This document shows, piece by piece, positions 1 through 12,300 of a stretch of 64,000 nt of DNA. The position numbers and the translations under genes were made by a program. Below the pieces are notes generated by a model, which saw only the letters and a program-made list of their open reading frames with translations, did not search any database and was not told the DNA's origin. The stretch comes from Diabrotica undecimpunctata. Its lineage: Eukaryota > Arthropoda > Insecta > Coleoptera > Chrysomelidae. Numbering within the stretch: position 1 is the first letter of the stretch; each line of letters opens with the position of its first letter. The DNA lies in assembly GCF_040954645.1 (NCBI RefSeq), contig NC_092804.1, forward strand, positions 143,849,108 through 143,913,107, given 5' to 3'.

Positions 1-1
1 A

Positions 2-187
2 GCAGATTTGCAGCAAATAAATTTAAAGAAGGCTTTTCCCAATCTGCTTCCCATCAGTAAACAAAAAAAAAAGAAGGATTTGCTCAGTTTATTGGAAACT
101 CACGTCATACCAAGAGAGTATGAAGCATTTTATAACACTTTACCAACAAGTAATAGAATAAGATATGATAATTCTGATGATGAATAA
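2..187 (+). pseudogene. C-terminal coding fragment, probably of a DDE-type element protein
   Basis: An open frame enters at the left edge and ends at a TAA (185-187), giving 61 residues. It contains the run LPISKQKKKKDLLSLL and then HVIPREYEAFYNTLP, ending in an acidic tail. The same layout (PIS..KK, a helix, a hydrophobic/aromatic block, stop) occurs at the C-terminus of the DDE-type element at 60248-62862 and its partial copy at 58241-58822. I infer the same insect-expanded transposase-like family. A host gene with an unrelated basic/acidic tail is possible. The start lies outside the window, so completeness cannot be judged. Confidence 0.45.
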
Positions 188-600
188 ATATTTGTATTCA
201 TTCTTTTTGCGAATTAAACAATTTTTCCTTGATATTTTTTATTTAATTTCATTTAGAAACTTATAGTATATAACTGTCAAATGGGGTATGTACAATATAA
301 GAAACTCCATGTGGTAAGTACATACCTATAAGTACAAAAATCTATATTTAAGTATTTAAAAGTAAGTAAACTTTTTTAAACTAATAACTATGTGACAGAT
401 AACGGTTCTGTACTCAAGCTTACACAAAACTAAATTTATAGAAATTAAGACCTACACACGCTGTCTAACAGAACTTTCAAATGGCTGTACTGTAAAATGT
501 TAGTTTTTGCACTTACCACAATTGTGCGCTATGCCATCGATATATTATATTTTGTACATAATATAAATCGTTGTTGGCAATAATAAAAGATTTATCTTAC
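188..600. other. AT-rich stretch without recognised feature
   Basis: No coding similarity was seen on either strand. It lies between the edge fragment and the Ric1 exon ending at 601, so on the minus strand it is Ric1 intron sequence. The expected final Ric1 exon was looked for here on the minus strand and not found. Confidence 0.5.
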
Positions 601-789
601 CATTCACTATTAGTCCAATAATTAATGATGAGAAGACCTTGTCGTAACCTTGACACAGTTTCGACTGTCTGATCATGAGATTTCGCGGCATTTATAATAC
701 GTAATACAGCCATAGCATCTCTCAACAGAATTGAAAAAACTAAAGACCACTCTAAACAATTTGCTTCCATAAACAATTGCAAAAGATAC
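601..789 (-). CDS. Ric1: Ric1 exon 17 (last exon in window)
   Basis: 189 nt, [20 protein letters not shown] to INYWTNSE, phase 2 at the donor GTAAGA. FMEA.CLEW is a conserved RIC1 C-terminal motif. Human RIC1 continues with about 100 residues, so the terminal exon(s) lie left of the window. Confidence 0.9.
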
Positions 790-3282
790 CTGAAAACGAA
801 AATAGATTTATTTGTTATTGAGTTTAGTGTACGCAAAAGAACAACTTTGCTCTAATACTAATACAACAATTACGGCATTGGTGCTATTCATCATCATCAT
901 CAGTGGTGCTACAGCTCTAGTTGAGCCTTGACCTTCCCCAGTCTATTTCGCCAGTCGTTTCTGTTCATCGCCAATTTACCGCGCCGATTTTCCTTGCGTC
1001 CTCGTCCACACCGTCCCTCCATCTCAGTCGTGGTCTGCCTCTACTCCTATTTCCCACTGGGACCGATAATAGAGTTCGTCTGGGTGGGTAATTTTCATTT
1101 GCTCTTGACCATTGGTGCTATTAATAAGATTAAATTTTTTCCTGTTCCAACAGTTCAATTTCTAGTGGTGAAATTAGCATCGTATTTTAAAACCTGCTCT
1201 TTAAAATCCTACGTTATATTGATGCCATCTTATGTAATATAGAGGTCATTGCATGTGCAGAACGTAAACAGGCATTGTTGGGAATTGCAAAGACCTTATT
1301 TCAACAAATTTAGAGAAATATAATTTAGAAATGAGAAATTGATAATAAACAGGAACTTCCGGTTGGATAAAGCGTCTATTGACCGAAGAACAGAAAGCAG
1401 CTAGGTTGAATTAGTTTTTGTTTTATTATTATTATACAATGATATCGAGCCAAAGCAGAGTTCATGTGGCCCAAAGTACAAAATATTTGTAGGTACTAAA
1501 GTAAATAATAATAAATTTAAAATTATTATTATTATCACTTAAATCAGTAAAACTCACCTTAATTGTACTTCAGATCTTTGGGATCCTTTGTTATCAGAGT
1601 TAGATAACTGTTCTAATATCTTAGTGGACGGAACTTCCCAGTTATCGATACCAGGTAAGCCTAAATCTCTTTCATCTCCCCACATAGAGCTTACAGTGCT
1701 CATGAGAGACTCATCTATCGCAGAACTTAATACAGTAGACTTTAAGTTGAAACTTGTGCCAAAACTGTCGGTCATCTTCTTCTCAGAATGTTCAATAGAT
1801 TCGTTTTTATTTCTATCTACATGAGTACTACACATACTTTGTTCGTCTATATCTGTTTCGGCCATCTGACTAGTTTGATCGAGAGTATTAACAGGCGTCA
1901 CCAAACCCGTATACGGTAGACCTTGAAGTGACATGTAACCACTGTCCCCAATCCGACTAGAAGTGGCAGGATAATTAAAAACTTCTCCTTTTAACGATCG
2001 TAATTGATCGTCCATATTCGACATGGGGCTTTCCAGAGGTGATTGGGGAGCTGGAAAAAATAATATGTGTGAAACAGGTATGTAAATATGCAATATAATA
2101 CGAAAACATGAAAAGAATTTACAAAATTGTGATAAAATTGAATCCCATAAATAAACATCTAACTGAAAATAATTTTTTTGATAGTGCACATTTTGCAGTG
2201 ACTACCTTTAACCCATATTTGTTTCTGGTGTAATATCATAGATTGCTATATATCTTTAACATGGATCGCATGTTAGTAAAAGCCATAATTCACAATTACA
2301 CGATTACGCGATTACGTAATATATGGCTCTATATTTTATTCCCACAAACAATCCAAAGATATTTGCGGTTAAGTATAGTTTTTTAATAAAAGTACGTTTT
2401 GGTAGTTGGTATTTTTTGCATTAAATACTTGAAATGAGAGTAGAAATATATCGAATCATATTTGGTTAAATTCGGTATCACTAATCCATAATTGAATCAA
2501 AGTTTTACATAGACGATTATATGGATATACATTTGTTAGGAATAAGTTTAACAGATTGAGTGTCAACCAGAAACTGAGTAGATGAGTGTATTTTCAATTT
2601 TTTTTATAATTGCTAGAATGCTTATAAATTTTTAGGAGAAATGGAGTCGTTATTTTTTCAAACCGACCATTTTTTTCAATTATATCGCCATTTTTCATAA
2701 GCAGACACTGGTGTTTGCTACGGCACCGGTGCATCGAGCAAAAAGACAAAAGAGGGAATGTAAAGGTAGTGGGGGCAAAAATATTGATAGACAGTAAGTG
2801 TCATCTTGAGAGGCCACATTAAACAAGGAAAGAGAGACTCTTTCCTTGTTTAAGAAATCAAATTTAGTTGGGTTATGTTATTGCTGATGTTATTGTTAGT
2901 CCCAACTGTCACATGAAAGATTATTTGTATTTTCTATTGTTTCTATTGTTCTAATTTTTTAAAATCAAAAAATTAACAATAATAATGTCATGTATGTATT
3001 TTAGAATAATTAAGTGTTGTGGATGTACAGTAATTTTTAAGTTTTAAACATAAAAATAGGTTTTATATATTGAAAAAAGATGAAAGACTGTGATAAATTT
3101 TATCAACATTACAATACATCATCGATGATACAACCTCATTAAGTTTCTCCCTGATGAAGGACATAACCAACGTCCGAAAGCTTGGAATAAAAATTTAAAA
3201 GAGTACACGTTTCATTTTTTATTGCTGCAAAACCAATATTTAATGTTTACTTCCTTACGTTGTCAGCAAATACTTCTGGTTC

Positions 3283-3330
<48 letters not shown>

Positions 3331-6300
3331 CATAGTGGTGAATCGTCAAACGGGGCATAGGAAACTAAATGGAGAATGCTAAATTGTCGAATTCCTGCTT
3401 CCCTAACTATTTTACACAAAAAGTCATGGGAAAATATTTGTAAAGAACTAAAATCAGTATCGAAAACAAATGTTAAAATTGTTCTACAAATTAAACGTAT
3501 TCCAAAATTCTGCAAAAAATGTATACATTTTTCAGGTCATCCCTTAAAGTCAGGCCACACGTAGTGCAAGAATGTATATGACGTGTTGAGTTGGGTCATA
3601 TTGTGAAGTTTGAGGGAGCATATATCGCAAACCGATATGCGTTGCCTCAAAACAACGTGACATACAGAAAGAATGCAGCTGTGAGAAATTATTATAATAT
3701 GATGCTTACTTTTCATTTATATTTTATGGTAAGGCATTCAATCGTAGTGAAGAAATCTTTTCAAAAGATGTATCTGCTCTATATCAATTGTTTGGACTTC
3801 TAACCCTATACAGGCACAGCTGAGCATTTTGCTTAAAAAACACGTGCATATTTTATACTTACTAGAAACACTGATTTTCTTCGCAATCGGAAGATTAGAA
3901 CTAGGATAAGGCCAATTAAAGTCTTCGTGAACTTGTTTTAACGTTTTTACAAAATCGTCCACTCTCGCGGCTCGATCCCGTTCCTTCACTAACCAGGAAA
4001 CTAGATGAAAATCGAGGTATGCTGCAAAATAGCCCAAATCTGTTAGACGACGAGCAGATAGTAGTCGTCTGGCGTGTTTTTGCAAAATTACATCAATGAA
4101 AAATTCTTCTGAGGTACTGGTTTTTGAAGTTCTAAAACAAAGAGGGAAAAACAAGTTAAATTTTTATCAATTATTTCAGTTATTCGACTATGGTTTTGTG
4201 TACAGATATTTGATATAGTAGATAATTTTGTTGATAATTAAAATTTACATTCGTTTACATTAATACCCAATTCGTTTACATAAATATGTGATTTAAAAAG
4301 GGAACCAACAGAACTTGGTAAGTCAATATTATTTTTCCCATTGTTTTATGTTGATTACATTATCTATATTCTCAACTGAGGGACTGAGAGGAAAAGTGGT
4401 ACAAGTGACATTTAGATAGTTTTGAGAAAATAGAGTTATAAGTGATGGTGTAGGTAGTTTTTTGCAGATCGAAACAAACTGATACCACTTCATCATTCCT
4501 TGAAGCTTCAACCACTATTTTTACCTTTTCTTTTGGCTTGTATTCCAAATTCGGCTTTTCGGTGATAAAGTTCTCTCTCTCACACAATATTTTTATCCGA
4601 CTCACTTGTGCACGATTTTATTGATGTTTCGAACTTGTCGCACATGTCCAAAACATTTGTTTTCAACTTAGCTTAATTAAATGCATTAAATACTTTTCAA
4701 CCAAAGAGATTCATGGAAAGTAAAAACGGCTATGCCTAAGGTACACAAATTTTCCTGGTTTTCTGATACAATTTGGTACAGTTTTAACCTGTAATATTTC
4801 TTGCTAAGAAAATAATTTTTGCTATTTCTATAAAATTTTGACAGTTATCGCAATGGACTACATACTTACTTTTCGGTTTTAGAATATCCTACTGAGGTAG
4901 TCACTGATTTTTTCCTAGCATCAGGTTCTGCCGTAGTACCAGTGTGACCTGACGTACTGTTCGATCTCTCTACCAGTTTTGGTGAAATAGTAGTACTGTA
5001 GCTTCTAACCCTTGGTCCTTGGACGTTACCCAAAATAAGCGATAGATCTTCCGCGTTAGGGCTAACAGATGTTGTAGTTGGAGGCATTCCTAGTTTTGGA
5101 GGTAAAATAAAAGACGTTCGAGGAGATTCTGATTCGACATCGTTGGGATCTAAAAGAAAAACACAGTTTTTTGTTTTAATGTTCCAAACATAAATCCAAC
5201 TCACTCTCATTTTCAACAACAAGCCTACAATATGCAAGTGGTATTATATATGGACATTAATTCCGCAACATCTAATCTATGTTGTAGATATATCAATCAG
5301 GAAATAAAATGTTATTTAAAAATTGTGTAATCGTCATCACTTGGTCCTTCAAGTTTTGTATATCGGTAGGTTCTTACCTTTGTGGCTACGCTGTTTAACT
5401 CTTTTTTTATTCCACAATAGACTCGACCTGCCAGATACACTCTTCTGAACACTTTTTTATATGCTCCGCAATTAAGCAAATTAACTTAGGAAATTAAACA
5501 AAAATAGCGGAATAGTGCAAATCGATATATACAAATCACATTCATTTGGCTTTTATTGTCATCTGGACTGCAGCTATGAGGAAGTTGTTATAAATTACAA
5601 CATTAATTGATGGATTACTGATAACGGATTCATTGAACGCTATGTAAGGTAAATAAGTATGTGTCTTGTTGGCGAGAAGTAAAATTCGATCTGCAAGATT
5701 TTCCTTGCTGCATTTTTATAGATGTTCTGTTGGTCTTATTTTAAACAAATAAAAATTTAGTGTGTGTTCAGCACGCGAACATTAATTTCTATTTTAACAT
5801 GAGTATTTATATCCTCTTCTATGTATTCAAAAATTTCTTCAAGTGGGGCGAACAGTCCAGTTGTATACAGTCTGTCCACGGATAGGGTAGCCAAGAGGAC
5901 AAACAATTTTTTTTGTTTTTATTTTTTGTCGAAAATATTTATTTGCCGATAAAAACTTTTCTCCTTCTTTTTCTTCTTATTTTAAGACCATGTCTTTTCA
6001 AAGTTGTTATCTAAGTTGGGATACCGATGTCTAACTTTCATCCCAGCGTTTGGGGGTCTTCCGGGTGGCCAACTGGTGTTTGGTTTCTCTTCCTTTGCAA
6101 TCTTTGCAAGTCTATTATCACCTATGATATCAACGTGGTCTGTCCATGCTCTTTTTCTGACTCTACTGTGTGGACTTGGTTTCATTCTCTATCTCTTTCT
6201 GATCAGTCAGATGTAACAGATCTTCGTTTCTGATGCTGTTAGACCAAAAAATACAAACAATTATTAGTAGACAACTTAACAAAGCCCCGCAGTTTAACTT

Positions 6301-9300
6301 TAAGGGTTTTTATCACTACTCAGGTTTCATACCCAGAGTACAACAGACTTCACATTCGATTGGAATATTCGACTTGGAGTATTCGGATCTTTGTCTTTGT
6401 GGTATACTGGCTAGACCTATGGTATACTCTCATGCCAATATTGTTTTCCGTGTCTTCGCTTTCAAGATATGTAAAATTGTTCACATTTTCAATCTGTAAG
6501 TTGTTAATTATTTCTTGCATTGTTTGCCATGGATGTGGTTTTGTTAATATTGATTTTCAAACCTATTGTATTGGCTTCAATGGAAAGTGTGAATTAGTCA
6601 GCCACATCTTGAAACCTTTACCCTAAGACACAAATATTATCGGCGTATTCTAGATTGTTTAGGCGTTCATTGTATCACTCTTGTGTCGGAGTCTAGTTTG
6701 AAGAGAACATAGTCTATAGCTATACTGAAAACACACCGAGAAAGCACGCATACCTGTTCACTCCAGTAAGAATGCTAAATCCGTCACTATTAATGTGTTC
6801 CATTCGATTTTCATTGTTCCATTATTACCCTCACAGTATTGATGTAGTCTATGCAGGAGGATTCTGGTCTAAAGACTGCTTGTACGCTTGAAATTCAACT
6901 TTGTTAATTTTTTCAGTGTGATGGTCGTGAGAATATTATTTATAACAGTAAGCAAGGTTATTCCTCTCCAGTTTCTGAACAGTGTGAGGTCGTCTTTTTT
7001 AGGAAGTTTAATGTTACCTTATTTCCTGGAATACGGTTTGTTTCTCACAACACCTCTCTGATTATGGAAAGCCGAAGTTCAGCAGTTAGATGTGGATCAG
7101 CTTTTATAAATTCGACAGCAATGTTGTCGGTTCCCAGGAACTTATTGTTTTTGAAATATATAATATCCATTACTATCTCCATTTTGGAACGAGCTTCACA
7201 AGATGTATGCAAGTCTACATTCTCCGACTCTTCGACAATTTCATCTACGTTATCTCTGGGGGTACCAGAGAAATGCTCGTTCCATCTCTCTACTTGGACA
7301 TCTGTTGTAAGTAATTCCCCTATCTTGGATCTTACAATGTTCGAACTGTTGGGTCCATTTTTTGTTAGTGATCTAGTAATTTGTTATAGCTCTCTAGTGC
7401 TGTTGTGTTGTGCTGCTGATTCTGCTTGATTTGCCAGTTTTGTTAATTATAAATGGAAGAAACTTCAAAATGTGTCTCTGTGGGAAAACAAGCCCTCAAT
7501 CTTGTTGAAAGAAATACTTAGTTAAAAAAAAAAAAAACCTTAGTCACATTTGTGTTAATCGAGGGTGTTAATGTGCACTTTACTACTACTGTAGGGCATC
7601 TTTATTTTTAAAGAAATTTATTTTATTCATACGCACATGAAATTTTGTGTTTGGAAGAAAAACTGAAAATGTGCAGCGTAAATATGGTAGGTTATTTTAA
7701 ACTATATATTTTATCAGGAAATTTGAATATTAAGATGTTAATTAAAAGTAAAATTAGGATATACAATTTTTAACACTTACCTATTGCTCTCAGAAAACGA
7801 ACTAAATCCTTAGCAAGTTTCCATTTAGATTTTTCCAATGCAGTATTTAATAATAATGTAGCGTATTGTCTAGATACTGAAGATGTTTCTAAATTCTAAA
7901 CAAAAAGTACAGATTATTTTTAACCCTTAAAAAAGATCTATTAGAGGAAAAGGATAAGAAAAATCAAGTTATTATTATTTATTATTAATTTGTATTCAAT
8001 TTACATCATTTTATTTAGGTTACATTTAATAAAATGTTTTACGTTTTAATGTAGTTTTTTACGTGGCAGGATAATTTAAAATTGACATTAGGAAAACATA
8101 GCCGTTATAATTAGTTTTTAAGAGTCACATTTTCAATAAACTGATATTTTTTCACAAGAATATAGTTAATATGGAAAAAAATCATGGATGATTCTCCAGC
8201 GGAATTAGTGTGCTATTTATATGGTATATTTCCTATTTAAAATTAAAGGTTTGTGGTATTGGAAGGGAGGGGGTTGACAAATGACAGATATCTACATCGT
8301 TAAAAGATATTCCCTTAGAAAAAAATTGACCTGCCTTAACATTTTCACAAAATCCAATAGTTACTGTCAAATATCAGGGTGGATTCTTTTGAATAGCCAA
8401 CCCTGTATAAAATACACCTTAGAACTATTGTTGAAATATAATAATAGTTGATAATGTACACTTCTCGTCATATAAAACTGGTACACTTTTTTCTCCCAAT
8501 GTAAACCTGTGTTCGGACTCGACACAATGGTTCGCGAATCAATTCGTTGTTCCTTGAACAGGAGGGCTGAAATCAGAAACTGATCAATTATCGGAGTAAT
8601 TATAAAAGGTGGAGAAGAATTATTTAAACAGTTGAAGTAGAGTATAGTTAAACAAAATTGAAGTAGTGCGGAGTGCCTCAATGATAATAAAAGTTGAGAG
8701 TGGAATAACACAATATGTAATTAGTAAATTAGACTATTCGCTATGAGCACGGAGGACCAGATCCGACCAAACAATTATTAAAACTAATCCAAAAAATAAT
8801 AGAACAAAACAGAATTCCTCAAGAATGGAGATCAAGCATCCTAATACATCTCTTCAAAAAGGGAGGCAAATCGGACCCAGAAAATTACAGAGGAATTAAT
8901 TTATTAAACACAACACTAAAATTAACAACCAAAGTGGTAACAAATAAACTGAATGAAATTATAACACTAGCAGAAGATATTTATAATGAGGCAAGTGCAG
9001 GAGAAATCATAAAATACAATAAACCGGCATATCTATGTTTCGTGGACTTTAAAAAGGCATTTGAACGGGTCAAATTAAAGGACGTAATAATCAAAACAAT
9101 CGTAAATATCTACCAAAACAACACAATAAAAGTAAAAGAACTAACTGACCCTATTGAAGCTGGCAATGGGATAAGACAGGGAGATTCCTTGAGTTATCTA
9201 TTGTTCCACCTGATTATGGATGAAATAATAAAAAAAGTAAGAACTAAAAATGATACCAAACAGGAGAAAAACAACTTAAAATAATCTCCCATGCAGACGA

Positions 9301-12300
9301 CGCAATACTATTCTCTCAAAGTGAAGACGATTTACAACGTATGCTTCACCAATTTAATATAACCGCCAGAAAATTTAACATGTTAAGTTCCCCAAAAAAG
9401 ACAAAATTCATGGTTACAACAACAAATTTACTAAGATGTAAATTGGAGCTGGAAGGTCAGATAATAGAACAGGTGATGGAATTTAAATATCTAGGCATCA
9501 CATTATCTAGCTACGGAAAGCTTGAAACTGAAGTGGAAGATCAAGTGAGTAGAGGAAACAGCCGCAGGCTGCCTGAATGAGCAACACGAAGAAATAAAAA
9601 TATCGGGAAAGAAATGAAAGGCAGAATTTACAAAACAGTCATCAGACCAATAATGACATATGCGGCAGAAATACGACCTGACACAGACAGGACAAAAAGG
9701 ATATTACAAACAGCAGAGATGAAAACACTTAAAAAAAATTGATGATAAGACACTATGGGACAGACCTAGAAATACAGATATACGATGTACATGCAAGTTG
9801 GAGGACATCAAGAACTGGTTAAGAAATAGAAGAATAAAATGGAACGATCATATAAGCCGAATGACAACAAATAGAGTAGTAAAGACGACAAGAGACAGTT
9901 CCCCAATAGGAAGACGATCAGTTCTTAAAGTACTTACTGGAGACACATTGAAAAACAGACAGAGTCATGTCTACCTAAAAAGAAAAAGAATAAGAAGAAA
10001 AGCTATGAGCACGATGGCAGAGGAATCTTGTGGTCAGTCTACAAAGACCCTTGAATTTGTAGGACAGACTATAGAGAATTTAAATGGTAAAATATTTCAA
10101 GTTGCTTTAATTTAAATGTTAAATTATTTCAAAATTGGAGAATTTTATTTTGACACTATCTTCCTACTTTGTAAAAAAAGCAATTGAAGACACACGTCAA
10201 ATGGTAAAAATATTTTGAACCATATGTAACGTTACATTATTAAAAGGTGGAAAAATTAGACATGTGATAAATAAAATGTGATAATTTATAATAAATTTAA
10301 GCACGTTCAAAGATATAGTACTTTTAATAAGTGTAATTATATTTTTTTACTCAATTGAATTACATGTGTCATAAGTCAAATGATTAATAAAAACAATTTA
10401 AATATCTGAAAGTATAAGTTATAACGATTAAGTGATTCTGTAAAAGTCAATATATTGTATTAATAAAGTTATTAGAAATACACCCTTTTAAAACATTTTA
10501 ATTTTTTAATTATAACCACTGCTATATAAATTACATATTACAATATTGTTATAAAATACATTTATTAATTTTGTCAAATTTAAAACAAGAATGTATAATT
10601 TAATAATTGGATTACTAATTATTTTAAAAACAGCTTGAATTACATCTTAATTCACACTTAAGCAATAATTGGAGATTGCAGATTTACAAAAAAGCGGATA
10701 ACCCATATTTTTACATATAATGTATTAATAAATTAGTGCTGAAATAGCACTACAATAGGTCACGTGGATTCGTGCGCATAGCGAATACCTTGGAACTGAT
10801 AAAAATGAAGAAATATTGCCTATGTATTGGAAATCAACATTATTAATAGTATACTGCTGAACCTGCAGGTGACACGGTTAAATAAAAATGATATGAAAAT
10901 ATAGAGGTTATAATGGCTTCAAAAAATCGCATACTGAAAGACTCAGTATACTAGGATGGCAGAGAATTTTATTTTCATCAAAAACTGTCACTTATTAAAA
11001 AGGACTTACTTGTAAAATAATAAGGTACGATGCAGCTGTTTCAAGCTGCCCTTTTCCGAGGCACTCTTGAAAAAGATCTTTTGGTTTTCCTGCTACAGAA
11101 AACAGATACGGCCATAACGCTATCTCTGTTTTACGTGCACATTGTACTACAGTTTGTAAATAAACTGGATACTCCATTATAAATTCCAAAACACTAGGTA
11201 ATTGAGCATCGGGAATGGGTTCTTTGCTAGTGGCTTCTTCTTCGAGAACCTAAAAATAATTTAAATTTAAATATTTGGTTTATAAATTATCCAAGACAAA
11301 ATCGTAATATTAAAAGACCTCCTCGATCATAATAAAACACCGTCCACGTCATTAAAGTGCAGCAATAGTGTAGTGTTTAATGCGAAGAATGTAATAGTGA
11401 ACTAAGCTGGAGACTCAGGAGAATGAGGTCCCAGAGTATGTCTTGATGAAGACTCCAGAAAGGGATCCGAAAACTCGAAATAGACATATTGTTCTGAAGC
11501 TATTTTCTTGTGTCATCTTAATGCAATATTCACAAACTTTTTGTACTTTGATAGCGATTTCCGAAGTGGAAATCGAAACGTCAAATAAACCTATTTTAAA
11601 GTAAAATTGTGGCTTATTTCCAACGAAAATAGTAAATCGACATAGCCAAATTCGACGAGTCTCAACTAGCAAACTGGGTAATAATTTTGATATTAATTTT
11701 TTGAAATATTAATTTTAGTTCTAAGTTTGAATTTAAGTTCTGAGTTAAGACGGATCAGGTCACACTGAGCCATATACCACCACGATATTTTTACCGCAAA
11801 AGCACAGCATTCGAGTGATCCATTACGTTACTATTTCAGCTATTGTCCAACAGTGCCTTTGTGAAATCGTTCGTTGTATGTCCGTCTGTCTTTGCGATAG
11901 CTTTTGAAGGAAAAATCCTAGAGTCTTGAAACGTGGTCCAAGGAAGAAGAGTTCCATAAGTGAAGATTCACCAAGGTTACACATAAATACAAATATACGA
12001 GGTGTGTTCAAAAAATACCTGGAATTTTAATTTTTTTTTAAATATTTATTTTATTCGTCTACAAAAATGTTGTCTCCTTTAAAGTAGTCCCCATAACATA
12101 TTATGCACTTGTCCCAATCCTTGAAACACTTCTCAAACTCGATCTTTGGGATAGCGATCTATGCTTGTGAAACGACGGCCCTTTAAAGTTTTCTTTATTT
12201 TTGGAAATAGGAAAAAGTCATACGGAGCTATGTCTGGCGAATATGGAGACTAGGGCATGATGACAGTATTATTTTTGGGCAAAAGTTCACGAACAAGCAA

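Larger units (their letters stand above)
2854..3862. other. Intron stretch with microsatellite and a repeat remnant
   Basis: Apart from the CTGATGA...GAAA motif at 3151-3179 and the TA array at 3285-3324, I see nothing coding here. Confidence 0.5.

Noticed and set aside
1..600. Terminal Ric1 exon on the minus strand
   Set aside because: No phase-2 acceptor followed by a RIC1-like C-terminal sequence was found; the exon is assumed to lie outside the window.
1588..1824. Plus frame of 78 codons
   Set aside because: Antisense of Ric1 exon 16.
3151..3210. Annotated hammerhead ribozyme
   Set aside because: Core boxes and stem II are present but no convincing stem I, stem III and cleavage triplet could be paired, so it is listed only as a motif resemblance.
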